64,000 bases of DNA from Porpolomopsis calyptriformis (Eukaryota; Basidiomycota; Agaricomycetes; Agaricales; Hygrophoraceae): NCBI GenBank assembly GCA_951640195.1, contig OX621166.1:1046501-1110500 (forward strand). The letters run 5' to 3'. A program made the translations under genes and the position numbers. Positions 21,108 through 33,805 of the stretch are shown here, piece by piece (the stretch's first letter is position 1; each line of letters begins with the position of its first letter). Below the pieces are notes generated by a model. That model made no database searches. It had not been told where the DNA came from and worked only from the letters and a program-made list of their open reading frames with translations.

Positions 21108-22817
21108 ATGTCGAGGCCAGCGCCCTCAGCCATCCCCATGTCTCAAATCATCGCAAGCGACGCCCCTCTCCTCTCGCCCATCGCAGACGACTCTTGGGAC
21201 CATCTGGCGTACGGTGGATCAGACACCGCCCTTGATTACTACAATATACCTCCTTCACCACCGCACTCCATCGGCTCTACCAGCACCGATTCTTCAGTCC
21301 CGACAGCCAGAATGCTCAAGATGCACATGGGTTCAGACTGCGGGTCCGACTCCGAGCAGCTTTGTCTACCCACCCATCAACTTTTCGACTTTCCCGAAGC
21401 TACCTCCATCTCTTCCTCTTCTTCCCCCGCCCCAGGCTCGCCCAAACCACCCCGTCTATCCATCACAATTAATTCGCAGACCGTCCCCCCGCAAAAGCGT
21501 GCCGGCCCTGGTCCGGAGTCGGGTATGACTAAGAAACCGCGCGCATCAGGCGAGCGCATAAGAACCAAGGATTTCGTTCCACCCGACGTTTCTGGCCTTA
21601 GCAAACGTGAGGCCAGACTCGTCAAAAACAGAGCCGCCGCTTTCCTTAGCCGTCAGAGGAAGCGGGAAGAATTCGAAACCATGGAAGCGTAAGCCAGCTT
21701 TTTTTTAAAGTAATCGCTTCTTCCTCACTCCTTCCTTCAAAAGTCGTGTAGCCGCATTGGAGCAAGAGAACGCCAGACTGCTCGCCCTTACCCAAACCGG
21801 GTCAACCTCGACACGGCCGCCCGAAACCGAAGTCATCTCCGCACTTGAAAAACTTCGCGCTCAACTTGTGGCCGCAGAAGAACGCGAACGTGAATTGAGT
21901 GCTAAGCTGGCGGGAAAATCAGCCGCTCGCGACGCAGCAACGGTCAAAATGGATCCCACCGAGCCTCAGTCTCCCCTATCACGGTCAACATCCGTTCAAT
22001 CACCACACAAATCCGCCGCTAGCCTCGGGCTCATGGTAAATACATCCAACATATCCTTGTTCGTCAACTGACAACCGCTTAGGTCTTGCTTTGCGCTCTT
22101 CCATCACTCGTTTCGATGCCAACCCACTCTACACTTTCTACATCCACTCCTTTCTCCGGGTCGGCCTCGTCACTCCTTGCCGGTTCCTCCTTATCAACAT
22201 TCGATTTTAATACCTTGATTCCTAGTGAATACGAGTGGTCCCGCAATTCAGGCGGCGCTGCTCTAATGGACTTAGACACTCCTTCGACGACAACTGGCAG
22301 AACACGCAAATTAGAATTCGTCGATGACGGCGCGCTGCGCGCCCTCAGTGGACTCGACATCTCCTTCGACACTTCCCCTTCAGACGACGGCAAAATCCGC
22401 GTGCGAATACACTCCCCAGATCTGGGCGACACCCCGTCCTCCTACGGCTCCTTTGAACCCTCTCCATCACCAGCCGTGTGGACCAGCGCGGGGCCAATAC
22501 ACAGCCTCGACACCGCAATAACGTCGGATTCGTTCGGGAGCTCGATAGACTCAATGTCAACCTGTACGAGGACAGTGCTGGGTGACCCATTCCTCGGGGT
22601 GGGAGCCTCTTCCTCTTCAAACGCCTTTGCGGGGCATTACACGGCGTTGCCGATGCCAATGTACGGCGATGGCGGGGACCTGTCGTCTTCGGTTGACTTT
22701 GGTTCGAGCTTCAGCTCGGGGGTGCACGGGTTGGGGAAGCGACGGGTTAGGATCGCATTGAAGAGCTTGCCCGCTGCAGGTGGCGAAGGTGGCGAATGGG
22801 AGGTTCAATTTTGTTAG
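21108..22817 (+). CDS. bZIP transcription factor, ATF6/CREB3-like basic region
   Basis: Three exons (21108-21688, 21744-22035, 22083-22817; introns 55 and 47 nt). The N-terminal third is Ser/Pro-rich and acidic, as in an activation domain. DVSGLSKREARLVKNRAA with AFLSRQRKREEFE forms the DNA-contacting basic region (N-x7-R spacing), and the zipper continues across the intron as VAALEQENARLLAL and ISALEKLRAQLVAAEE. The C-terminal half is low-complexity with a final basic patch (GKRRVRIALK). No transmembrane helix is seen, so regulated cleavage like ATF6 is not supported. Start ATG 21108 is the first in frame. The gene diverges from the deacetylase with about 215 bp between starts. Confidence 0.85.
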
Positions 22818-23456
22818 GTGACCTTCCCTCCTCCACTGTACGTATGTTCATCATAATTTCGCTTTCGAGAGACATATTTTGTTCTTTCTTGTGGAGAAGG
22901 ACAACAATGCGGTGACCTCTCTGGATAGACGGATCGCTCTCGGTCTGCGATTCTACTGTCGACAGAAGTCACTGTATTGTGCTGTCCTCATCCTCAACCT
23001 GTATTACCATTTCATGCTTTGCTTGGAAAAGTATACTTACATGCATTATCTTCAGTCCTTTCTCTGTATTGCTTATTTATAACTGGTTTAACGCTTACTA
23101 GATTGCCTAGAGCAGTACTAATGATATTGTTAGTGTGCGATAGAGAACGACTCTGAAGGCAGTGGAGAAAGATGATATTGTTAGTGTGCTCCATGAGGTA
23201 CGCCGGGGAAATACAGCCGCCCAGGTAGTTCATGGTAACACAGTGTAGTATTTTTAATTTTTTTTCAACAAATTCGTGAAGATGATGAGTACCGCAAATC
23301 GCTGTAAAACTGGGTCAACATCCAGCGTTGAGTAGCTACGTTCCGTCAACGGTGAAAAAGCATCGCCGGTGAATGACCGTGGGAAAAACCTATGAATCAG
23401 TCGGCTATCCACTCAAAAATCGAGCCATCCTCCTCACCCTCGTCCCCCTTTCACCA
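22818..23456. other. intergenic region between two plus-strand genes
   Basis: About 640 bp. The left part would be the bZIP 3' UTR and the right part the promoter of the next gene. A direct repeat (GATATTGTTAGTGTG, at about 23122 and 23174) is visible. No gene is supported. Confidence 0.4.
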
Positions 23457-24407
23457 ATGCTACACACTCTCTCATCAACCAGTCAGGATGGCTTCACAAA
23501 CCCTCCCGACTATTCATTTCCAACCCACCGTCTTTCCACCACCCTCCGCGATCCAAACAAGACCCCAATAGTACTCGTCGCCTGTGGTTCCTTCAGCCCC
23601 GTCACATATCTCCATCTTCGAATGTTCGAGATGGCCAAGGACTACGTTCGTCAAAACACCAATTTCGAGATCGTCGGCGGGTATCTCAGTCCTGTCAGTG
23701 ACATGTACAAGAAGCCTGGCTTGGTCAGCGCCTATCATCGGTTCGTATCCCTTTCGTTGCCATGCTTCATGTTCTGTCGACTTACGACTCGCCCCCTCTG
23801 ACAGTGTGAACATGTGTACACGTGCATCCGAACAAACATCCGGCTGGCTGATGGTAGACTCCTGGGAAGCCTTCCAATCCTACCAACGTACTGCAGTCGT
23901 TCTCGACCATTTCGATTACGAGATCAACACCCTCCGCGGGGGTGTACAGACCGAGGACGGCGAGCGCAAAAACGTTCAGGTCATGCTCCTCGCCGGTTCG
24001 GATTTAATCAGCACTATGAGTGAACCCGGCGTTTGGAGTTACGCTGATGTACGCCTCTCCGTTGCTGTCCTCGTATATATGCTCACCGCCTTCCTCTCTC
24101 GCAGCTCGATCATATCCTCGGCCGGTATGGGACTTTGATTGTGGAGCGTGCAGGGTCAGGAACGGACCAAGCGACACACCGTCTGGCCCGCTGGAGAAAC
24201 AATATACATCTCATCTCCCAACTCATCCAGAACGACGTCTCAAGTACCAAGGTGCGGCTATTCATTCGCCGTGGACTCTCAGTGCGGTATCTGCTGCCAG
24301 CCCCAGTGGTGAGCTACATTGAGGACAACAGGTTGTATTTGGAGGAGGGGAGCATGAGTACGGGAGGAAACGATAAGGAGAGGGAATCTTCAAAACTGGG
24401 AGAATGA
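23457..24407 (+). CDS. nicotinamide mononucleotide adenylyltransferase (NMNAT)
   Basis: This enzyme joins NMN and ATP to make NAD, the last step of NAD synthesis. Three exons: start to 23740, 23805-24048 and 24105-24407. TPIVLVACGSFSPVTYLHLR holds the nucleotidyltransferase GSFxPxTxxHLR motif, then FEIVGGYLSPVSDMYKKPGL. Next come WLMVDSWEAFQSYQRT with VLDHFDYEIN, VMLLAGSDLI and TLIVERAGSG. The C-terminal ISxTKVR-type motif is present as SSTKVRLFIRRGLSVRYLLP. ATG 23457 is used; an in-frame ATG at 23373 would add 28 residues and cannot be ruled out. The tail after YIEDN is short and hydrophilic. Confidence 0.94.
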
Positions 24408-25114
24408 AAAGAAAAAGTGGACTTGTATCATTATATATATATTGTACAAGATTATTGGATCTGAAGCAGATGTCCTGCTCAAAGTTAATTACTCATGCCG
24501 TTCGGAAAACCCAAGGACCCCAGCTGGACCGACAAGGTCTTAGAAAAAATTGCAATGAAATGCTGTGCTTTCCGTTCCTACTGCACCTCCGCGTCCACAT
24601 CTGTATATCGGCCGCCCATATCCATCCCGATCGCACATTAAATCGAGCCCAGTCGCCACGAACAACTTTACGAATATTAGTGCAGAATAAGATAAATACA
24701 AAGACTAAGAACTTACGATGAAACAAGTGTAACCGACGTTGGAATGGCATTGTTGAAAGAATTTCACGTTCCATCACGATGGGCTTGGTAGAGTGCCATG
24801 AGCCTTTGGTCAAGCCGTGTCAGATGGTTCCAGAAAGTACGATTGGTATCTGTTTCAGATCCGATTGACTCAGGATAATGAATGACTAGGGTGATGTCGA
24901 ATGACTTGTCCTGGACGAGGAAATAAATAAGATGTTGGCAACCCGCCATAGGCACAGATTAAGTGGTGTTGAAATACTTCCTCATGCCATTCCGCATCAA
25001 GTTGTATACAGACCGAGATAGTCGACCAGTAAAATTCAACGGTCACAAATGTGGGGATGTGAGCGCCCGTCGAAAAAAATTCGTTCCAAGCCTGCTCGCA
25101 AGAGAGGCCGCCGT
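24408..25114. other. convergent intergenic region
   Basis: About 700 bp between the stop codons of the NMNAT and glycerate kinase genes. Minus-strand frames of 61-100 codons are open here but have no recognisable motif or splice partners. They may be long 3' UTR or a gene remnant. Confidence 0.35.
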
Positions 25115-26158
25115 TCAGAAGCGGGTTACGTCGACAACCTCCCTTTCCTCTCCGATAGTGACCAGGAGTCCATTTCCAATCCACGAGGGGGGCTGGCATG
25201 TGCCATCTGCATGTTTTGTGCCCAGCCTGACACCATCACCAAAGAAGATATATCCTGGGATATATCGGTCAACGAAGCTGTTGGGCCAGTTAATTCACAA
25301 GTTCTGCCGATTCTGGAAGACAGACCTATGAACTTGAGCATCGCTCATCCCTATCCCTCCGTTGCGTGCTTTCATATCATGCTCCTGTTGTAACCGCCAC
25401 TTGAATATCAAGCTGAAAGGGGACGATAGAACTGGTCGGATCTGCGTAAAGATATTTCTTAAGGATGAATTTCACGTCGATTTTGGAGCAAACGAACGTG
25501 CCTGGATGCAAACGTGAAAGTAGTGCCACCAATCTACATAATCCTTCAACATTTCGTTGATTTCCACGACGTCATCCTTCTGATAAACAGAGGTATATAA
25601 CGCGCCGTCGGACCCGCCCTCCAGCTCCGACCATCTTTTGTCGAGGTCCTCCATAGTGACTGGGCAGAATCCTACACACCATCCTTCCATAATGACCACA
25701 TCTACCGGCGCACGCTCCACAGAGCCTTGGACACGGTCGCCGAGACCGCCGTGGAGACTTTTGTCGAAACGTGGGAACGCAACCTCGCGGGGAACACCAT
25801 TATCAGTGAGCTCGTTGATGTGTTTCAAGTCATGCAGAAGCTGACTGCCCAGCTCGAGATCGTGTGTCCCTGGATGACCACGACCATTTAAGAGCTTGTT
25901 CTTCGGATGGGCTTCTGAAAGCGCAACTAGGCCGCTGTATGGGAGGTAAAGGTCATCTATGGACAAGATGGTGACTGAAAGGGCGTGCGGCGGGGATTCT
26001 AAAACGGGGCGAAGCAGGGATGTCAGGTAAGTCTTCCCGCAGCCTTGGGGCCCTTGAATGGCGACAAAAAGGGGATGTTTGGCAGGGGAGGAGTGCGTTT
26101 GCCGTCGATGGACGTCAAGTTGGGCGAGGATATGATCAGTCAAGATTTGAAGGGACAT
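25115..26158 (-). CDS. P-loop kinase, D-glycerate 3-kinase/Tda10-like
   Basis: Three exons. The first (from 26158) carries HPLFVAIQGPQGCGKTYLTS, a Walker A motif, then TILSIDDLYLP, LLNGRGHPGTHDLELG, VAFPRFDKSLHGGLGDR and VVIMEGWCVGF, all diagnostic of this kinase family. The second exon reads FKWRLQQEHDMKARNGG and GMSDAQV, and the third SFVDRYIPGYIFFGDGV, ending VTIGEEREVVDVTRF and stop at 25115. Plant relatives phosphorylate D-glycerate in photorespiration. The fungal substrate is less sure, but ATP-dependent phosphorylation of a small metabolite is expected. Confidence 0.92.
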
Positions 26159-26295
26159 TACTTAGTCACGTGAGTAACGAGGTATTAATGCAAAAATCCG
26201 TATTAGAAACAAGTGTGGTCCCGGAATCGGTTCTATATCCAAGGATCGTCGGGTGTATTCCTCCATCCAACATACAAAGGTCGATATGGCAAGGA

Positions 26296-27178
26296 TTATC
26301 TGGACCCACCCCCGTACCGTGCTTTCCGGCCAATATCGAAGGGAATATATTTATACTTTATCATATGTCTATCAAGCGGATCGTTTCAGAGTGAATAAAT
26401 GAAAGCCACGAGCGACTCACTGGATCTGCCGCCTCATAGTCAACGCAAACAGCACGAAAAAGTAGATCATTAGGATAGGCCAATATACTGGAACGTCGAA
26501 TGCTTCAGAAAACGTGCAGAATATAGCAATGACCGTTGCGCGAGTCGACGAGAGCCTGGGAGTGAATGTTAGGGAACGTGGGTGTGTCCGGACGGAACAA
26601 CTTACCAGAATTGCCATTCTGGTAACCTCCGTACAAACGGCCGGAATTCGTCGTCTCGCTGTGAAGGGAGAGGTGAACGTTCACTCTCGTCCCCGCCTTC
26701 TTCTATTTCATCTGCCAGCAGGTCGTCTTGGTGTGACGGGTCGAATTTGGGTTGGAGGAAGGCGAGCAGGAGGTTTAATAGGTATATCGCGTGAGCGTCT
26801 AGAAGCGGTTTCTGTCAGAAGAGAATCGGGAGCAGAGCATGAAATAAACTAACAGCACACTGTTACAGCAGATGGCAGAAACAACGTCAATTGTGATTCA
26901 GCGTCGACGAGAATACTAACCGATGTACCACTGTCAAATGCGCACATCTGCATGAGCAAACACAGTCAACGAGACGATTACTACAAGAAACTCACGCCTT
27001 GGGCAATAAGGATTCTCAGCATGAACACGACCAATAACCCTGCGGTGGTTAGCCAGCGATACAATACGAAAGGCGTCCACCTGTCGAGAATCTGTTGGTA
27101 TTGACGGTGCAATTTTGCGTACTGAACCGAAACATTTGGAAGAGGACCTTCGTTGCCGAGGTCGCTGGACGACATCAT
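26296..27178 (-). CDS. RER1: RER1, retrieval receptor of early Golgi
   Basis: RER1 returns ER membrane proteins from the cis-Golgi in COPI vesicles. After a short acidic N-terminus the protein reads [20 protein letters not shown] then [15 protein letters not shown], the first hairpin of membrane helices. Small exons give [20 protein letters not shown], then QPKFDPS, and a hydrophilic stretch ([17 protein letters not shown]) before [15 protein letters not shown], the family signature. The second helix pair ([20 protein letters not shown] then [11 protein letters not shown]) is followed by [19 protein letters not shown] and GRKARYGG. About six exons, stop TAA at 26296-26298. ATG 27178 is the first of two adjacent ATGs. 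The gene diverges from the COP9 gene with 135 bp between starts. Confidence 0.95.
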
Positions 27179-27313
27179 CGTTGAGGTTGAGGAGGCAGAC
27201 GTAAAAATTCTTTTCGCGGACACGGCAAGTTATTAAAGCGGAGATTAAATTTAGATCGTTTCGCCGAGACTGTTCCCTCCATTGACAAGCCTTTGAGGAC
27301 CTCATCGACACGT

Positions 27314-29100
27314 ATGGCGCCGACTGAAGTCCCGCCCTCTATTGACGCTATCCTCACTCAAATCACAACAACCAACAACGTTGTAACGCTTCACCTCGCA
27401 TTGCGAAGTCTTCTGCCCAGGGATGTCAGAGACACGATCCTCGCAAGTCCACTACAAACGGGCCAGGACCCTTTGTCAGTATTGGACGTGAGGGCGAACA
27501 CTTTGGGTGTCCTGTACATCATGTGCGTTCTTCGCCTCTGCTTGAACTCGATCTCCGAAGAAGTACTCGATGTTTACTGTGGTGATATCATCTAGGTCAG
27601 CGAGGCTAAATGTTGGCTCCTCGCTACCTCTGCCCTTTTCTTTGATCGAAAACTTTTGCCGGAATTTCACCCCAGAGCAGGCACGTCTTGCGCCCGATCG
27701 AGGTATGTTCTCCTGTCGCGTGCCAATAACACTCTCTGCCATGAATCTTTCTAGTCACCCTCCTGGTGAAAGGCATCAAACTCATTGCAGAAGAGATGAA
27801 CAACGTGAGCCCTCGTTGGACAACCATTCTGAACTTCTCACTGAATAGATCTTGATAAGCCAAAGATGGCCATCCAGCCTTTGCACGATTTGCTTGTTCG
27901 CTACCCGTACAATCTCTCATACCTGACTACCATCCATCCATTGTTCCTCCGGGTAAGCATGTCACTTTCTTCATCGCCCACCCCTATTGATCGACCGCCC
28001 CATAGGCCTGCGTGTCGTCGCGTCATTTCTCCGCTGTTCTCCCCATCCTATCGCATCCCATAACAGCCATCGACACCAGCCTTTCTGACCTAAACTATAA
28101 TGATAACCTGGTCTATCATTACACTGGCGGAATTGCACTCGCCGCGCTCAAGCGCTGGGATCAGGCCGCAAACTTTTTCGAAATTTGTGTAAGCAGCCCA
28201 GGACACCAACCAGCGGCTATCCAGATGGACGCGCTCAAGAAACTAACGCTCGTTCAATTGATCTCCCAAGGCAAAGTACATCGTTCTCACATTCCATCGT
28301 TGATCGTCACCAAAAGCTGACAGCCTAGCGACACAGACAACGAGCCCTCCAAAATACACACATCCTACGTTACTACGTCTCTTCAAAAGCACAGCATACC
28401 ATTCATTTGTCAATTCCTACCCACAACAAATAGATCAACTTCGTATTTTAGTAGACAGGGATCGCCGGTGTTTTTCTACCGTAAGTGCAGGAGACCGAAT
28501 CTCCTGTGATTTTGATCGAGCTATCCATTCAGGACCAGAACTTGGGCCTTGTGAATCAGGCACTTGCGTGTGCTCCCCGATGGACGATCAAGAAGCTCAC
28601 GGCAACCTATCTCACCCTTGGGCTAACTGACATCGGTAAAGCGGTCAAAATTGACGAAGAAGAGGTGGTTCGGGCACTTGTTTTGAGCATGGTATGTACA
28701 ATGGCAACCTTTTTCCCTTGTCAACATTTCGAACTGACGGATTTCGCTCACACAGATCGAATCCTCCGAAATTAGTGCTCAAATATCTGCAGACGGGACA
28801 GTCACCTTCTCTGATCCCCCTCCGCAGTTTTCCAAGGCAGATGTCGACAAGGTGTTGCAGCAGGCACAAGAGCAGGCTGCGTTGCTCGCGAAGCTGGAGA
28901 TGGAGGTGGCACGAAGTAGAGAGTATCTCAGCAAGGTTTGTGGTATCTTCCACCCTCCTTTTATATGCCGATATTGATCGCTTGTTGGTTAGGCCATGAA
29001 AAGTAAAGATGATTCTCCGTGGGGGGGTCCAAGCGTCGATGACGAGATGATGTTTTCAGGGAGCGGAAGTTCTTGGATCGAGGAAGGAATGTTTGCGTGA
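27314..29100 (+). CDS. COP9 signalosome subunit 3 (CSN3-like)
   Basis: CSN3 is a PCI-domain subunit of the complex that removes NEDD8 from cullins, and so regulates SCF ligases such as those served by the F-box proteins in this window. Exons read MAPTEVPPSIDAILTQITTT, then FCRNFTPEQARLAPDR, VTLLVKGIKLIAEEMNN, MAIQPLHDLLVRYPYNLSYL and ALKRWDQAANFFEICVSSPG, a helical-repeat arrangement typical of CSN3. The winged-helix part is WTIKKLTATYLTLGLTDIG with VRALVLSM, then EISAQISADGTVTF. The C-terminal tail DDSPWGGPSVDDEMMFSG is characteristic. Exon edges in the middle (around 28320-28490) are uncertain. Confidence 0.88.
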
Positions 29101-29333
29101 GTCGTGATAAGATATATACTTCGCTCTCTGTTTTCTTTCCCCTTTTTTTCCCGTGCAATTCCAACCCTCTCAAGTATCTTGGCGCTACCGGGCCGGTCGC
29201 GGGGCCGGTTCCTTAATTATCGATTTAAGCGAAACAACATAGGGGGTTATAACTCCCGTGGTTACTCACCATGTTCTACTTCGTTCAGTGAATGATTCGC
29301 CTGCTGGAAGACGAATAAACCTTTGTAACATAC

Positions 29334-30860
29334 ATGGCCGCGGTAGAGGTTCGAGGTAAGTCGTATATTAGGTTTTTATTGTTGGCTTCCATGGCGCTAC
29401 CCCTGACTTTAAAGCGCTTGTTTGCTTACTTTTTTTCTTATCTAGCTATGTCCTTCTCAGTCGCTACGCATGCCACACTCAGCCCAAAGGATATGCGCGA
29501 GATGGGGGTGATGCAATATGCATCCAGTACGTTTCCCCAACCTTCCTCAATTTATCGAAAAAGCTCACGATGGGACACTTTAGCCGCAGCGCTCGCGCTC
29601 TTAATCTACGACGCGGTGGTTACTATGGACGATGAGGTGAACTACATCTGGTGCAGGTTTGTCCTCTCTAGCCTCCGCGTCGAACTTGGGTCTCGTCTCA
29701 ACTTTCACCCAGTAACAATGCCAGACCTATCCGTTATTTATTCCTTTTCTGCCGATACTTTGGCCTGATGTTGCAAATGTAAAGTGCCCCACTCATCTTC
29801 CATCCGTGTCTCCTGAAGAAATGTCTAAAAAACAGTGCGAATCAGGTCCTCACGTTTCTCATCCATTCCAAGCTGTCTGTGGACGACTTTGTCTGCCGGG
29901 GTTGGTATGTGGGACGGATAATCGCGTCCCAGTTGCTGTTGACGGCGGTCGCACTCATAAGTATGCACCGAGGTTAGTTCTTCCTGGCCTCTCGCTCATT
30001 CTTTCTGACCTTATATGTGTGGGAAAAGTGTACATTCTACACGGTCGCAAACGCCTGATCGGGTTCTTCCTTTTGTGTGTCATCTTCACCGAACTCGGAC
30101 TCATCGCCGCCAGAGTGCAATCCAGCTGGCGGAATGTAGAATTCGACGTCGGTTGTCTTCTAAAGTACCAGCCGCAGACAAAGGTATCGGTCGGGTACGT
30201 GGCCGGTCATCCTGGGCATTCTGAATACTGAAAGAAAGGACCTGTCATCTCCCCCGATTCATCGTTTTTCCCCCCCCCAGACTTGGAGCGTTCTTGAGTC
30301 ACATCGTCATGGTCGCGCTGACCATATCGAAAAACATCTCAGATGTTCCAAGACTGTTGCAACGGCACCGGATCGTGTATATCATCACGAGAGACTCTAT
30401 TTGGGTCTTCACCGTTATCGGTGGTGAGTAAAGTCTATCTTTCTAACTGAATAGAAACCCAAATGACTAATCCATTGGCCCGTATTCCCCAGCTTCTGCA
30501 GTTATCACCTCAATCCTTTATTGTACAACTCTACGAACAAACTTCCTGAACATGTTCACAGCCGTAATTTTTTCGTGCGTGCAGAGTCAAAGGTTTAACT
30601 CCTCCCCCCCCATTGATATATGATTTATCCACTACAGGTTTTTCGTTTCGATTATATCCATCATCGTCAGTGACTCGTCATCGACCTCTTGTTTCTTCCA
30701 GCAGGGATACTGATAATCTCATTCTACGCAGGGTTGTCGGCTCATTATCAATGTCTCGTGTATATCTGAGGAGGATGAATCGATGGTGTTGTTTACCTCC
30801 ATCGCCCCAGGTGAATTGGGATCTCTCGAAGGTCACACGCGGCAGAGCGAAAACGGATAA
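29334..30860 (+). CDS. DUF6533-type multi-pass membrane protein (copy 2)
   Basis: About nine exons. A first tiny exon (29334-29355, MAAVEVR) splices in frame to AMSFSVATHATLSPKDMREM; if it is not used, ATG 29448 is the start. Then TAAALALLIYDAVVTMDDE and VNYIWCRPIRYLFLFCRYF form the DUF6533 core (helix, DDE turn, Trp, Arg-Pro, CRYF). Further helices are WYVGRIIASQLLLTAVALIS, RLIGFFLLCVIFTELGLIAA, LGAFLSHIVMVALTISKNI and SIWVFTVIGASAVITSILY, ending with CRLIINVSCISEEDES and a hydrophilic tail. Seven helices are likely. The function is unknown. Confidence 0.8.
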
Positions 30861-33805
30861 CCAACCTATATTCTTCCCTGGGATACCAACTTTCTCTCTT
30901 TTTGTCTATTATTAGCTGTATCTATTTCATTCCCTTTGTGCACATATATATACAATGTATCAATTTTGACCCAACACAGCCTGTTCAGTGCATTTATTGC
31001 TGTACTGTACCCCTTTCATAGCAGCGATCACTGCCTTGCATGACCACTGGCAATATTCAAGTTGGCGTGAGGTTATGAGAGCAAGCTGGAGTTACTCTTG
31101 GTATTGACCCATCACGTGTTACTACAAACCCGAGCCGCTCCGTCGGGATTGTCGCCTCCGAACCATTCTCCGAGGGCCGTTCCGTTCTGGATGCCTTGAT
31201 CAGGTTATAATACGTGCGAATCGGAATAAGTAATGATGATACACTTTTTTTTTTTTTTTTTTTTTTTCCTTTCTTTTTTTGAATGAGAGTCATCCGTGAT
31301 ACAAAGTGACTCTTTTGTTGCTAGGACATCATCGGATGCAAGCCAAATGGGCGCTGAGCAAGGGACGAGATGAGCTGAGCGCCAAGTGACAAAAACCCAT
31401 CAAGAGAAAGATAACGATAACCGGTAACAAACCGATAATCATTAATAATGATTTCAGGTCGGGCGGGTGGACGAGCGCGCTGGGTTGATTCGGGTTGGTT
31501 TCATATACTTCCCCAAATATGTCCGTGGACGGCCGGCCAGGCGGGGGTCGCCGAGCGCGAGCGCGAGTATTTTCCGGGCGCTCTGGTACTGTACAGCACC
31601 AACATCAGTCTTTCCCACAAGCGGGAGGGAAAAGTACAACAGTTAGCCTACATTGTGTGTGTGTGCAGGGTGCCGGGGGACGGCGGCGTACAATAAATTG
31701 ATCATGATCGCAGACAAGATCAGAGAGATCAGTGGATGTAGGGTATCAATCCCCCCCTTCCCCTCCGCCGCACATATATCATGTTTGGGGAAGGAGCGGA
31801 TGCGACGCCCAATTGCACAGGTTTTTTTTTTTGTTGGGGGGTTTTTCAAACCCGCTTCACATAAAACCATGCCGCCCAGGGTTGTTGTTTTACTTATTTC
31901 ATATGTGACTATACAAATATGAATCAGGATTTCAGAAAACACCGAAGAGATCATGGGGGGGGGGCTGTCACGTACTGTTCAGTTCAGTGGCTGTCAAGCA
32001 CAGACAGTTGGACACAGAGACCGGTCTTATTCGCTGTTGTTAGCTATTGAGTACAGCATACCTGTATCGATCTTACGGTATGCATAGTTGCAGTGGCTGG
32101 CCAGCCGACGATCAAACCGCACTCGGGGACACTTTAATGACATGTTTGTGTATGTGGGGAGAGAATAGCCAGATGTGGGGTTTTCCAGGACAGATCGTAT
32201 CAGTAAGCGGTTATCGCAAAGTTACGAGGACGATCGTTGTGAGGCCCAGAGCACGGCAACCTTTTCTAGGAGTTCTGTCATTTTTGTTCATTAATGGGGA
32301 TTTTTTTGGGTCTTCTCCCGCCTCCCGCCACCCCCGGATGGCCGAATCGTCCGGTCTGGATTGTGACAAAACTGCCGTTGGAACGGAAATTTTCTGATAT
32401 TCCTGACCGCTCTTTTACAGGTTATATGCGCCGTAGAGGTTCGGTAGGGTCGATCGGCTGCGTGATGCGGGTTGTCGTAGCTTGTAAAAAAAAAAAAAAA
32501 AAAAAAACGGGCTCGCCCGCTCGGGTTCTTGTGGGGCAGCTCGAGAAGTACGAGAAGGCCAATCATCTGGGTGAGTGCATGCATTGGTCCTTGAGGCTCC
32601 CGCGCGAAAAAGGAGTGTTCGGAATTCTCAGTTGGATAATCACCTGCACGCATGTTGTATAGGCTATAGGCCACCCTCGCCCCCTCGTCGCTTGTCACTC
32701 GCATGCAGGGACCATGTCAGTAGGCAGTCACTCATGAGAAAAAGAGTGAAAATCAGAGATGTACTTGGAAAAGTACAGCCTTGCTGCCCCCATTCACTGT
32801 TACATCATCAAGTACGAACCGCTTCCGCTGGCTGTCAAACCCTTTGACCGGATATGTACAACTTGCCCTCGCCAGGGCACGTGAGTGCGGCACTGGGAGA
32901 TTTCATGCTCCGGAGATGGAGGGCACTACCTTTAAACGCGAGCATACCATATAGGCTGTAACATTGCACCGTGTTCTTTTTAACCTTTTTTTCTTTCCGG
33001 AACTTGCGAGTCTCAAGCTCAGCAGACAATCCGAGCTCGCTCACCCTTTCGAGGAAAAAAAGAGGACAAAACGAGAATGGAGATAGGATCAGTAGCATAT
33101 GATCGATTGCATTCCAGATCCATCAACAGGCTTTACCATGCCTATGCCATGACGGCCAACGTGTATACGATTTAGAAACTTCCATCGGAACTATCTGATT
33201 TCTGCCACTTTTAAGCCCGGAGGACACCCCCACCCTTCGTCTTCCTTCCTTCCCTCGTTTGGGGGCGGAGGGGGGGTCGTGCCCATTGTCCTTCGTCCGA
33301 GAGTCCGATAGAATAAAGAGGGCGCTTATCAAATAATAATATAATTAAAAAGGGATTTTCTATTGTTTTTGGTCCAAAAGTGTTTATACGATTATATAGC
33401 GTCCTATCGAATGTAAGCTAAAGAACAAGAGCATCAAAAGAGGGAAGAAAAGACGAACAAAAAAAGAAACAAAAGGGCAGGCATTGACCGGATGCAGGCT
33501 CGAACATGATGGGAGGGGAGGAAGGGAGATTGAAGGGTATCGATTAAAATAAGAGGGGAAACAAGTTCGTGTTGCGGTGCAATACAATGAGTGGATTTGA
33601 TGCCAAATTATATCGTTAATGCGAGTGTGAAGAGAAGGGATACAACGACCTCCTCGAGGTATGGAAAAGTAGAGGGACCCCGCTCGTGTCCGTACCTCCA
33701 AGGCAAGGGCGAAGGCGACCGCGTAACCATTTTGCCTGGCCCTGTCGGAACCCAACCGCAAGGCGTGGGGCCATGATGGAAGTCGATCCCAAAGCGGGAT
33801 GGACG
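30861..33805. other. 2.9-kb gene-poor stretch with long homopolymers
   Basis: No frame carries a known motif. Runs of 23 T (31245-31267) and 22 A (32486-32507) stand about 1.2 kb apart, and G/C homopolymers of 7-10 bases also occur. CA/TG-rich tracts (TGTGTGTGTG near 31657) are present. The region is the 3' flank of both the DUF6533 gene and the cyclin gene, yet far longer than other convergent spacers here. A non-coding transcript or an eroded element is possible but not supported directly. Confidence 0.35.

Noticed and set aside
25049..25393. 115-codon plus-strand frame with CAICMFCAQPD
   Set aside because: It is antisense to the last exons of the glycerate kinase-like gene, whose conserved C-terminus explains the sequence.
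32294..32704. Frames on both strands with Lys or Phe runs
   Set aside because: The open length depends on the A22 run; no motif is present.
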